DNA of 46,145 nt, taken from NCBI GenBank assembly GCA_003501385.1, contig DNPN01000094.1:8580-54724 (forward strand), written 5' to 3'. Below are positions 36,953 through 44,798 of this stretch, piece after piece. Each line of letters starts with the position of its first letter. Positions within the stretch are counted from its first letter, which is position 1. A model generated the notes under the pieces. It was not told the origin of the DNA and did not search any database. It was given only the letters and a program-made list of their open reading frames with translations. Source of the DNA: Rhizobium sp. (lineage in GTDB: Bacteria > Pseudomonadota > Alphaproteobacteria > Rhizobiales > Rhizobiaceae). The position numbers and the translations under genes were made by a program.

Positions 36953-37091
36953 GAGACAGTCCAATTGCTTTTCGCAAGGATAACCCATTGAAAAGCAGCA
37001 GGGAACTGGCAATGTTCATCAATCTTTCCGGTTTCACACAGCCCATGGTGTCAGCACCAATGGTTCCGACACCATCAAGCCAATCCGATGA

Positions 37092-40000
37092 TCAGGCGAT
37101 TTTCAGCAAATCCCGTTTGCGAGTCTGGCGAAGGACCAGGAATTCACGCAGGATTTCCGCCTGAACAGCCGCGCTGATCTCGGACGCCATATCATGATTG
37201 AGCATATCATGATGGGTGCAGTTGAGATTGCGCACGTAAATCCGGCCATCCACATGGGGAAGCCATGCTTCCGGATCGTAATTCAGGATGTTGCGGATGG
37301 AATTGCCACCTGTTTTCTTCTCCGCATTGAAGAAATGCATGTCCACATCAATCCAGCCAGGCACAAAGCGTTGTGCAAGATCAAGATTGTGGAGGATGGT
37401 TGCCTGAGCACGGTCGATAAACTCCGGATCGTAATGGCGAACCTGCTCCAGCAGCGCATGGTTTTCCGAATCAAACATCCTGAAGACGAAATCACCCAGT
37501 TCGGAAAGGGTTGGGTTTTCGCCTGCCGCGTTCTCATCAAAGCCCAGGAAGCCAAGGGCCGCCCGTGCGCGGGAAGCATCATCCTGCGCAAACCCGTTGG
37601 TCTTGAAGGGGTAAGAATCCAGCACGCCGAGGAAGGAGACAATTTCATCGCTCTCGCGCAATTGACGTGTCATCTCATGGGCAATCAGACCGCCCAACGA
37701 CCAACCCAGCAAATGATATGGACCGTTTGGCTGGATGTCGCGAATGCGCTTGATGTAAAGCGCCGCCATTTCCTCAATCGATTGCGGCAGATCTGTTGCC
37801 CCCCGCAAACCATCCGACTGTAGCGCATAGATCGGCGCATCTTCGCCCAGATATTTGGCCAGAGAGAAAAAGCCCCAGCCAAGCCCCAGAACCGGATGGA
37901 TGCAGAACAACGGCGGACGCGAACCCTTGGAGCGAATGGTCAGAACCGGCTCGACCAGCGAGGTGCCTGCACGCGCCTCGTCCAACTGGCTGGCCAGCGA
38001 GGCGATGGTGGGCGATTCAAACACGCTGCTCAGCGGAATTTCGCCCTTAAGCTTACCGCGCATGGCCGAAATCATGCTCACCGCCGCCAGCGAATCGCCG
38101 CCGAGGGCAAAGAAGCTGTCGTGAATGCCGACTTTTTCCACGCCCAGCAGCTTGCTCCACAGGCCAGCCAACCATTTTTCTGTCTCGGTGGATGGCTCCA
38201 CGTAGCCCTCCGAGACCTCCCATTGCGGCTTGGGTAGAGCATGGCGGTCTGTCTTGCCATTGCCGTTTAGCGGAATGGCATTGAGCAGCACAAAGGCGGC
38301 CGGAACCATATGGCTTGGCAGGACCAGGCCAAGGCGGCGCGACAGTTCAGATGTGTCAATATGCACGTCTTTTTCTGTCACCAGATAGGCCACCAGCCGC
38401 TTGTCGCGCTCGTCATCATTGCGAAGAATAACAACGGCTTCGAGAATTTCCGGCTGCGATGTCAGAACCGATTCAATCTCGCCCGGCTCCACGCGAAAGC
38501 CACGGATTTTGATCTGGTGGTCGTTGCGACCCATATATTCCAAAACGCCATCCAGCCGCCAGCGGGCCAGATCGCCGGTGCGATACATTCGTGCGTCACC
38601 GCCCCTGAACGGATCGGGCAGGAACCGCTCCGCCGTCAATTCAGGCCGGTTCAAGTAGCCCTGCGCCACACCATGACCACCAATGTACAGCTCACCCAAA
38701 AAGCCCGGAGGCACTGGCTGGCCATTGCGGTCCAGCACATAGACGCAGGTGTTCGAGATCGGGCGACCAATTGGAGAGGTCTCCAGATCACTGCCCGTCA
38801 ACGGCATGGCCGTTGACCACACTGTTGTTTCCGTCGGGCCATAGACATTGAGAACCGGATGCCCAAGAGAAGCCATTTTATGGGCCAGATCCGCTGGCAG
38901 CGCCTCGCCCCCCACCAACGAGCGCAGGCCCTTCAGCTCGTCAACATGATCGGCTAACAGCGCCCGCCACAGCGATGGCGTGGCCTGCATCACTGTGATG
39001 CCATCCTTATTGATCTTTCTGGACAGCGCCTGCGGATCGCGCACCGTGCTGCGTGGTGCAATCACAGACCGTGCCCCGACCAGCAGCGGCAGGTAGAGCT
39101 CCAGCGCCGCAATATCAAAAGAAATGGTTGTCACTGCCAGCAGGCGGTCACTTTCCGTCAATTTCAGCAGGTCCTGCATGGCAAACAGGAAGTTCACCAA
39201 TGCACTGTGGGGGATTTGCACGCCTTTTGGACGCCCGGTCGAGCCGGAGGTAAAGATGATATAGGCCGTATCATCCAGCTGCGGTCCCTTAGGTGTCTCA
39301 TCACTCGTCCGCACCAGTGGCTTGTCAATAAAAACAAGATTGAGGTATCCACTTGGAAGATTAGCGGCCACCTCCTGGGTGGAAATCACCGCCGCCGGGC
39401 AGGCATCTTCCAGAATCATCGAGACGCGTGACGTGGGGTCAGCGGGATCAAGCGGCAAATAGGCGGCTCCCGCTTTCATGACGGCCAGCAGCGCAACAAC
39501 CATCTGCTCGGAGCGCGGGACTGCAACGGCCACCAGATTGCCGGGCAACACGCCTCTGTCCAGCAAATAGCCAGCCAGGTGATCCGATGCCACATCCAGC
39601 TCGGCATAGGTCATCGTCTTGCCTTCGAATGACAAAGCAACAGAATTGGCAGAGATAACCGCCTGTTCGCGGAACAGGCTTGGCCAGGTTTTGTCAGGCA
39701 CTTCGCGGGCTGTGTCGTTCCACTGTGTCAAAACGGCTTGCCGCTCAACCGGTGAGAGCAAACTCATCTCGCGCAGAGGCAAATCAGGCGATTCAATCGC
39801 GGCCGCCATCAAACGCATGAAGCGTGCTTCATGATCAGCCAGCTCTGCCGCGCTGTAAAGCGCAGGATTGGCATCAAAATCAATACGAAGGTCGCCACCA
39901 TCACCGCGGTCATAGGCGAAAATGGTGAAGTCCGTCATGGTGCCATTGGACAGATTATGAACTGTGGTGGGATGGCCACCAAACCGCAAATCATAATCAA

Positions 40001-41069
40001 ACGGCTCGATATTGACGCCAAGCCAGGCGATTTGCGCATCTGGCCGCACCAATCCCAAATCGCGACGCATGTCTTCGTACCGATAACGCTGATAGCGCAG
40101 GGCGCGCGTCATTTGCTGCGATACCTGTTTCATCAACTCGCGCAAGGTGAGGTCCGGTGTCATCGCAAAGCGCAGTGGCACGGCATTGGCCATCATGCCG
40201 GGAATGCGACGTGTCACCTGATTGAGGCGCGCTGTCACCATGGTAACCATCGTCAACTCTTCGCAATCGGTCGCCCGCGCATAATAAGCCGCCACCAACG
40301 CAATCATCGCCTGCGGCACAGTAGCGCCCATATTATGGCTCATGTCATGCAGTGACTTGACCTTATCGACATCGAGCGACGTGGTATGACGCAAAAGCCC
40401 ACCCGATGGCTCAACCTGGCGCTTGGCCAGGGTTACCGGTGGTGGCAATGCCTTCAACTGCTCAGACCAGTATGCACGGTCTTTCTCGAAATGCGTCGAT
40501 TCGCGATAGATTTTTTCCTGATCCAGCAATTCCTGCGTCGAGCCGAGATCGCGAAACTCAAGATCTTCACCCGCCAGAAAAGCCTTATAAATTTCCGCCA
40601 TCCGGCGTGCCAGAATGCCGCCAGAAAATCCATCCATGAGGAGATGATGGACGCGATGATACCAGATCCAATGATCGGTATTCAGCTTCAAGAGAGCGCT
40701 GCTCCACAAACTGTCCTTGGCCAAATCCAATGGACGGCGCAACTCGGCCTGCATCCATGCATAAGCCTCTTTGCGTGGATCACTATACGTGCTGAAATCC
40801 ACAACCTGAAAGGGTTCGAGATAGGCCGCATGAATGATTTGATGAGGCCTGTCATCCATCACGCAAATATTAGAGCGGGTAAGAGCCGCCTCGTCTGTCA
40901 AACGCGAAAGGGCACGGCAGAAGCAATCCGGATCAATCTTGCCGTGTATTTCAAGAGCTTCAGCAAGAATGAAGCTAAGATCGGCAGGCGACACTTTCTG
41001 CTTAACCCACATACCTGCTTGCGCCAGGGAAACAGGTACACTTTTCTCATGCCTGCTGATAATAGACAT
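37092..41069 (-). CDS. Single-module nonribosomal peptide synthetase C-A-T-TE, glycine-like code
   Basis: The 1325-residue EntF-shaped enzyme has four domains. Condensation (about 10-430) has the catalytic motif HHLLMDG at 141-147. Adenylation (about 455-950) has FTSGSTGRPKG, NVYGPTETT, YRTGDLARW and GNGKTD. The carrier domain (about 960-1035) has LGGDSL with the pantetheine Ser, and the thioesterase (about 1050-1320) has GWSLG at 1122-1126. Reading the ten A-domain pocket positions by alignment to GrsA gives DILQLGVVWK. That is close to the glycine code DILQLGLIWK and unlike serine in EntF. ATG 41069 follows GGAG; a TTG lies four codons upstream. No MbtH-like, PPTase, aryl-acid, or transporter gene is adjacent, so partners and product are unknown. 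Confidence 0.9.
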   Translation of the reverse strand: MSIISRHEKSVPVSLAQAGMWVKQKVSPADLSFILAEALEIHGKIDPDCFCRALSRLTDEAALTRSNICVMDDRPHQIIHAAYLEPFQVVDFSTYSDPRKEAYAWMQAELRRPLDLAKDSLWSSALLKLNTDHWIWYHRVHHLLMDGFSGGILARRMAEIYKAFLAGEDLEFRDLGSTQELLDQEKIYRESTHFEKDRAYWSEQLKALPPPVTLAKRQVEPSGGLLRHTTSLDVDKVKSLHDMSHNMGATVPQAMIALVAAYYARATDCEELTMVTMVTARLNQVTRRIPGMMANAVPLRFAMTPDLTLRELMKQVSQQMTRALRYQRYRYEDMRRDLGLVRPDAQIAWLGVNIEPFDYDLRFGGHPTTVHNLSNGTMTDFTIFAYDRGDGGDLRIDFDANPALYSAAELADHEARFMRLMAAAIESPDLPLREMSLLSPVERQAVLTQWNDTAREVPDKTWPSLFREQAVISANSVALSFEGKTMTYAELDVASDHLAGYLLDRGVLPGNLVAVAVPRSEQMVVALLAVMKAGAAYLPLDPADPTSRVSMILEDACPAAVISTQEVAANLPSGYLNLVFIDKPLVRTSDETPKGPQLDDTAYIIFTSGSTGRPKGVQIPHSALVNFLFAMQDLLKLTESDRLLAVTTISFDIAALELYLPLLVGARSVIAPRSTVRDPQALSRKINKDGITVMQATPSLWRALLADHVDELKGLRSLVGGEALPADLAHKMASLGHPVLNVYGPTETTVWSTAMPLTGSDLETSPIGRPISNTCVYVLDRNGQPVPPGFLGELYIGGHGVAQGYLNRPELTAERFLPDPFRGGDARMYRTGDLARWRLDGVLEYMGRNDHQIKIRGFRVEPGEIESVLTSQPEILEAVVILRNDDERDKRLVAYLVTEKDVHIDTSELSRRLGLVLPSHMVPAAFVLLNAIPLNGNGKTDRHALPKPQWEVSEGYVEPSTETEKWLAGLWSKLLGVEKVGIHDSFFALGGDSLAAVSMISAMRGKLKGEIPLSSVFESPTIASLASQLDEARAGTSLVEPVLTIRSKGSRPPLFCIHPVLGLGWGFFSLAKYLGEDAPIYALQSDGLRGATDLPQSIEEMAALYIKRIRDIQPNGPYHLLGWSLGGLIAHEMTRQLRESDEIVSFLGVLDSYPFKTNGFAQDDASRARAALGFLGFDENAAGENPTLSELGDFVFRMFDSENHALLEQVRHYDPEFIDRAQATILHNLDLAQRFVPGWIDVDMHFFNAEKKTGGNSIRNILNYDPEAWLPHVDGRIYVRNLNCTHHDMLNHDMASEISAAVQAEILREFLVLRQTRKRDLLKIA

Positions 41070-42215
41070 CGAACACTCCAAATATAAATTGTAGAAATTG
41101 AACTCTGAAAAATAAAACTATGTATAAACCCGATTTATATTTCGTTATATTCAATTCTACGTGAGTTAAAACATTCATTTCAAAGAAATTGCACAAGAAT
41201 AGCGGTCCGCGTTTGCACGCAGATCGATAAAAAAGCCCTAAACCGTCGTTATTTACACTGAAGACACAATTTCTGTTTTATCGTGTCTGTATTGATATTT
41301 ATTTTCGGAAGCAAATCAACCTAAGCGTTCTAATTTATAAAAATACATCGATAGCGTGATTAATCAATTCGATGCAGCCTAAAAAGAATCTGTCATTAAG
41401 TGAGGCATCCACCCTCTCATATTGAAACAAAATCGTCCTAATTTGGGATTTGTAAAAAATCAGAATTCAAACAGTCAGCTCATCGGCAAAATGGACTGAT
41501 ATAAAATGCGGTTATCGAGCTCATGAAAATGGGTGAGTTATCAAAAAATCACCCCCTAAATTTACACTGTAACAATACGACCATAGATAGCGTTTGTAAA
41601 GCAAATATGAAATTCCATGAAATATCCAAAATTTGACGAAACGCAGGAAAAAATCAAGCGGCGCAACAGTGCACTTAACACTTCAAGGCTCAATGGGCGC
41701 AACTTTCACCCCGGCAAATGACCAGCTTTGCCGATCAGACGCGCAACCGCAACCATGCCACATCCAACACCCGGAGAACATCTTTCACCACGCACAGGAT
41801 AAGACGTTATGTGAGCGTTCACTAACAATACCAGCGCGAAAACCCGATCAAGAGTCAACGTTCCATCAGGATCGATGTTCTTGACCAGGAAGGGCCGCCT
41901 TATGGCGAAAAGTGCCCGCAAACCCTACAGCCTCTTGCCGAAAACTTGCTTTCACGCTTCGTCCCGCCGCTAGAAAGCCACCGAAGAACGGAAAAAACGG
42001 CCACAAAATACGCAATATGGAAAAAGAATTTCAAAAAGATATTAAATCAGGCTTATCGCACGCATGGGTATAAGGCATGGGAATGACGCTGCATGGAGCG
42101 TATCTTTTTGGATAAAATGCCCCTCCGCCATCAAGCCAGAGGGCAATCTTAACAATATCAGCCATGACACGCAATCGATCAATGACTCAGTGCCACTATG
42201 CTACATGGCAGGAAA
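41070..42215. other. Long AT-rich intergenic region upstream of the NRPS
   Basis: More than 1.1 kb without a supportable gene. From about 41080 to 41640 it is markedly AT-rich. Near the NRPS start, GTAGAAATTGAA (41091-41102) and TTCAATTCTAC (41150-41160) form an inverted repeat that could be an operator or leader structure. A frame at 41633-41884 has no recognisable domain and poor start context. No tRNA or clear sRNA is visible, though a noncoding transcript is possible. Confidence 0.55.
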
Positions 42216-42242
42216 AGCGCCGATGCATAACGCACCGGCGCT
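42207..42242 (-). terminator. Rho-independent terminator of glnII
   Basis: AGCGCCGATGC-ATAAC-GCACCGGCGCT (42216-42242) is an 11-bp stem with one mismatch. On the minus strand it is followed by TTTTCC. It begins six bases after the glnII stop. Confidence 0.8.
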
Positions 42243-42248
42243 GATCAA

Positions 42249-43283
42249 TCAGGCAGCGGCAGACTTTGCCACTGGCACTTCAGCAATGGTCTTGAGAACC
42301 TGCGAAGCGATCTGGTAAGGGCAACCCTGGCTGTTCGGACGACGGTCTTCGAGGTAACCACGGTAGCCGTTGTTGACGAAGGAGTGCGGAACGCGGATCG
42401 ACGCGCCACGGTCAGCAACGCCATAGGAGAACTTGTTCCAAGGCGCAGTTTCGTGCTTGCCGGTCAGACGCAGGTGATTGTCTGGACCGTACACATCAAT
42501 GTGTTCTTTCCAGTTCTTTGCGAACGCCGCCATGAGGGCTTCGAAATAGTCCTTGCCGCCCACTTCGCGCATGAACTGCGTGGAGAAGTTGCAGTGCATG
42601 CCAGAGCCGTTCCAGTCGGTGTCACCGAGTGGTTTGCAATGGAATTCAACGTCAACGCCGTACTTTTCGCACAGACGGAGCAGCAGGTAGCGAGCCAGCC
42701 AGATTTCGTCAGCGGCCTTCTTGGAGCCTTTGCCGAATACCTGGAATTCCCACTGACCCTTGGCCACTTCGGCATTGATACCTTCGTGGTTGATGCCTGC
42801 TTCAAGGCACAGGTCGAGGTGTTCTTCAACGATTTCGCGGGCAACATCACCAACGTTCTTGAAGCCAACGCCCGTGTAATATGGACCCTGCGGAGCTGGG
42901 TAGCCATTTTCAGGGAAGCCGAGCGGGCGGCCGTCCTGATACAGGAAGTATTCCTGCTCAAAGCCAAACCATGTGCCTTCGTCGTCCAGAATGGTGGCGC
43001 GGCTGTTGGTGCTGTGCGGCGTTACGCCATCCGGCATCATGACTTCGCACATGACGAGAGCGCCATTGGTGCGGGCTGGATCAGGATAAACAGCAACCGG
43101 CTTCAGCACGCAATCGGAGCTGTGGCCTTCGGCCTGCTGAGTGGAGCTGCCATCGAAGCCCCAGAGAGGCAGCTGCTCCAAAGTTGGGAATTCAGCGAAT
43201 TCCTTGATCTGCGTCTTGCCGCGCAAGTTAGGGACCGGCGTATAGCCATCCAACCAGATGTACTCGAGCTTGTACTTCGTCAT
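42249..43283 (-). CDS. glnII: Glutamine synthetase type II
   Basis: The 344-residue eukaryotic-type GSII, typical of rhizobia and some actinomycetes, makes glutamine from glutamate, ammonia and ATP. YKLEYIWLDGYTPVPNLRGK is the N-terminal beta-grasp part. LWGFDGSSTQQAEGHSSDC, FGFEQEYFLYQDGRPLGFP, GSGMHCNFSTQFMR and SYGVADRGASIRVPHS are catalytic segments. Length is right for GSII (GSI has about 470). A GAGAGATCGACA ribosome site precedes ATG 43283. A sigma-54 promoter lies about 85-100 bases upstream, an NtrC-type site further up, and a gstI-like gene is divergent, as in other rhizobia. Confidence 0.97.
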   Translation of the reverse strand: MTKYKLEYIWLDGYTPVPNLRGKTQIKEFAEFPTLEQLPLWGFDGSSTQQAEGHSSDCVLKPVAVYPDPARTNGALVMCEVMMPDGVTPHSTNSRATILDDEGTWFGFEQEYFLYQDGRPLGFPENGYPAPQGPYYTGVGFKNVGDVAREIVEEHLDLCLEAGINHEGINAEVAKGQWEFQVFGKGSKKAADEIWLARYLLLRLCEKYGVDVEFHCKPLGDTDWNGSGMHCNFSTQFMREVGGKDYFEALMAAFAKNWKEHIDVYGPDNHLRLTGKHETAPWNKFSYGVADRGASIRVPHSFVNNGYRGYLEDRRPNSQGCPYQIASQVLKTIAEVPVAKSAAA

Positions 43284-43367
43284 TGTCGATCTCTCATAAG
43301 TCCAGCGCTCACCTGTGAGCGCACCCTAGGATTGATTCTCCGGCAGTCCGGCGAGTCGGATATTAAG

Positions 43368-43384
43368 AAGCATGAAGCATGCCA
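43368..43384 (-). promoter_or_regulatory. Sigma-54 (-24/-12) promoter of glnII
   Basis: On the minus strand TGGCATGCTTCATGCTT has GG and GC separated by exactly ten bases, as required for RpoN (consensus TGGCACG-N4-TTGC). It points toward glnII and would give a leader of about 75 bases. Published rhizobial glnII genes are RpoN/NtrC-controlled, which supports the call. Confidence 0.8.
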
Positions 43385-43598
43385 AATTACCTTCCCGTAG
43401 CCCGACATTCTCAAAAAAAATGAAGATCTGCACGAACTGTCGAAAAACATGACATTTTTTTAACATTTGCCGCGCAAGCTCAGCCGAGAAATCCGCTTGC
43501 CCGCCAGCGCAATTGTTGATCAGTCGCGACGTTTACAGGTGGAATGCCAAAAAAACACCCATAAAGCCGCACAGAAAATGATTTATTTTTATGCAAGA

Positions 43599-43615
43599 TG
43601 CACTTTTCGTGTGCA
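43599..43615. promoter_or_regulatory. NtrC binding site between glnII and gstI-like gene
   Basis: TGCAC-TTTTCGT-GTGCA is a perfect dyad with the seven-base spacing of NtrC sites such as those upstream of enteric glnA. It is about 215 bases from the glnII -24 element, a usual enhancer distance. It also abuts an AT-rich CTATATAAG (43617-43625) that could be the -10 of the divergent gstI-like gene. Confidence 0.75.
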
Positions 43616-43684
43616 ATCTATATAAGGAAGTGGTAGAGTAACAATCCGGGCGGAGGAGCTCGACGAACTTTGAAAGGCAGTGCA

Positions 43685-43864
43685 ATGACAACGAGCCTTG
43701 GTCGGGAATCAGCGAAAATCTACGAATTCCCAATTCGGAATGCGCAAAAGCTGCGCGAACTGCGCGAGCGCAACAGCAAAACACCCCTCATCTTTGAAAG
43801 CGGCTCTGCCAGCTGGTATCATGAAGCCGCGATCCGAGAGGCGGATGACACACGAAAGCAGTAA
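43685..43864 (+). CDS. gstI: GstI-like (DUF2735) glutamine synthetase translation inhibitor
   Basis: The protein has 59 residues. MTTSLGRESAKIYEFPIRNA and the end ASWYHEAAIREA match the DUF2735 pattern ('RESAKIYQFP...WYHDAAI') that includes rhizobial GstI. GstI (about 63 residues) blocks translation of glnII mRNA when nitrogen is plentiful. ATG 43685 is preferred, with AAAGGCAG ahead. The location, divergent from glnII with NtrC and RpoN sites between, is the known gstI arrangement. The symbol rests on context plus short motifs. Confidence 0.75.
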   Translation: MTTSLGRESAKIYEFPIRNAQKLRELRERNSKTPLIFESGSASWYHEAAIREADDTRKQ

Positions 43865-43899
43865 GCCGCAAGAAGCTACTGTCCGCTCAGACGGCGCGA

Positions 43900-44397
43900 T
43901 CATGCGGATGCAGGCAACAATGCTTCGAGACGCAAACCAGCGATTTTTTCAACCTGTTGGCATGCGGCCAAAAATTCCGCTTCCACGCTGTTTGAAATAC
44001 GCGTCTCGAAGGATGCCAGAATATCGTGCCTGCTGAGGCCTTTCACGGCGATAATGAACGGAAAACCGAATTTTTCGGTGTAGTGATTGTTGAGTTCGGT
44101 AAAGCGCGCATGTTCGGGCGCAGTCAATCGATCCAAACCAGCGCCTGCCTGCTCTTTGCGGCTATCTTCTGTCAGCTCACCCGCAACGGCCAGTTTCCCC
44201 GCAAGATCAGGATGAGCCCGCAACACGCCGAGCCTTTCGCTCTGGCTGGCATCCCGAAACACCGCACACAGTGCCGCATGCACATCAAAAGCGTTCAGCG
44301 GCGCGCGGATCAGGCCGAGGTCAAACGCACGCTCGGCAATGAAGGGGGAATGTTCGAACACGCCACCAAATTGCGTAATAAACGTTTTCCGATCCAT
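43900..44397 (-). CDS. uraD: OHCU decarboxylase
   Basis: The 165-residue all-helical protein decarboxylates OHCU to S-allantoin, right after UraH. FGGVFEHSPFIAERAFD is the N-terminal block, LRAHPDLAGKLA holds the catalytic His, LTEDSRKEQAGAGLDRL the Glu-containing helix, and LNNHYTEKFGFPFIIAVKGL the last block. Length is standard. GGGGACAACGG precedes ATG 44397. It is apart from allA-uraH by 7 kb that contain glnII and the NRPS. No puuE is adjacent. It is convergent with the gstI-like gene, with 35 bases between stops. Confidence 0.94.
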   Translation of the reverse strand: MDRKTFITQFGGVFEHSPFIAERAFDLGLIRAPLNAFDVHAALCAVFRDASQSERLGVLRAHPDLAGKLAVAGELTEDSRKEQAGAGLDRLTAPEHARFTELNNHYTEKFGFPFIIAVKGLSRHDILASFETRISNSVEAEFLAACQQVEKIAGLRLEALLPASA

Positions 44398-44798
44398 CCG
44401 TTGTCCCCAAATCCAAATTCATAAAGCACTCGTGCACTGACACATTCACTTCGTTCATGCTTTCGTGAACCACGGCACCCTGCACCATATATAGCGCACA
44501 AAGGCTCTCTGTAGCGCTTTCTATCTGCTGCATAATTTTCACTATAAATCGATTCCGATTTCAGGAATTATGCAGTAGATCTCTGTTTATGCGGCGATTT
44601 TTCCAAGCTCGGCTGAAGCCTCTGTTTGGATCGCAGCACCAGCATAGAATCTCGCCGAATTGCCAACAAGTGTGAATTTAGATCAACGACCTTGATGGCA
44701 CAGCACAGAATCAAACCAAATTAGAAATTCCCTATTATCTAAATTTCAACCCTTCCGGTTCACATTCAGTCAGATGGCGGCTTGGAGGAGCGGTTATT
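44398..44798. other. Divergent intergenic region uraD-chemotaxis receptor
   Basis: About 400 bases separate two divergent genes. The region holds RIME-like copy 5 near 44526-44577. The remaining sequence (about 44600-44780) probably contains the receptor promoter and its GGAGGAG ribosome site. No RNA gene is evident. Confidence 0.5.
44526..44577. repeat. RIME-like palindrome, copy 5
   Basis: CTGCTGCATAATTTTC at the left pairs with a right arm GGAATTATGCAGTAG; the inner AAATCGATTCCGATTT is also palindromic. Nearly the same as copy 4 (22451-22505). Confidence 0.85.

Noticed and set aside
37045..37075. ATGGTGTC...GACACCAT inverted repeat between NRPS and allA
   Set aside because: Eight-bp stem with a 15-base loop and no T-tract; could be chance, so not called a terminator.
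37092..41069. EntF-type enterobactin synthetase
   Set aside because: Same domain order, but the A-domain pocket reads glycine-like rather than serine, and no entABCDE or dhb genes are present.
41633..41884. Possible 83-residue gene upstream of the NRPS
   Set aside because: No domain, odd composition and no good ribosome site; more likely chance in noncoding DNA.
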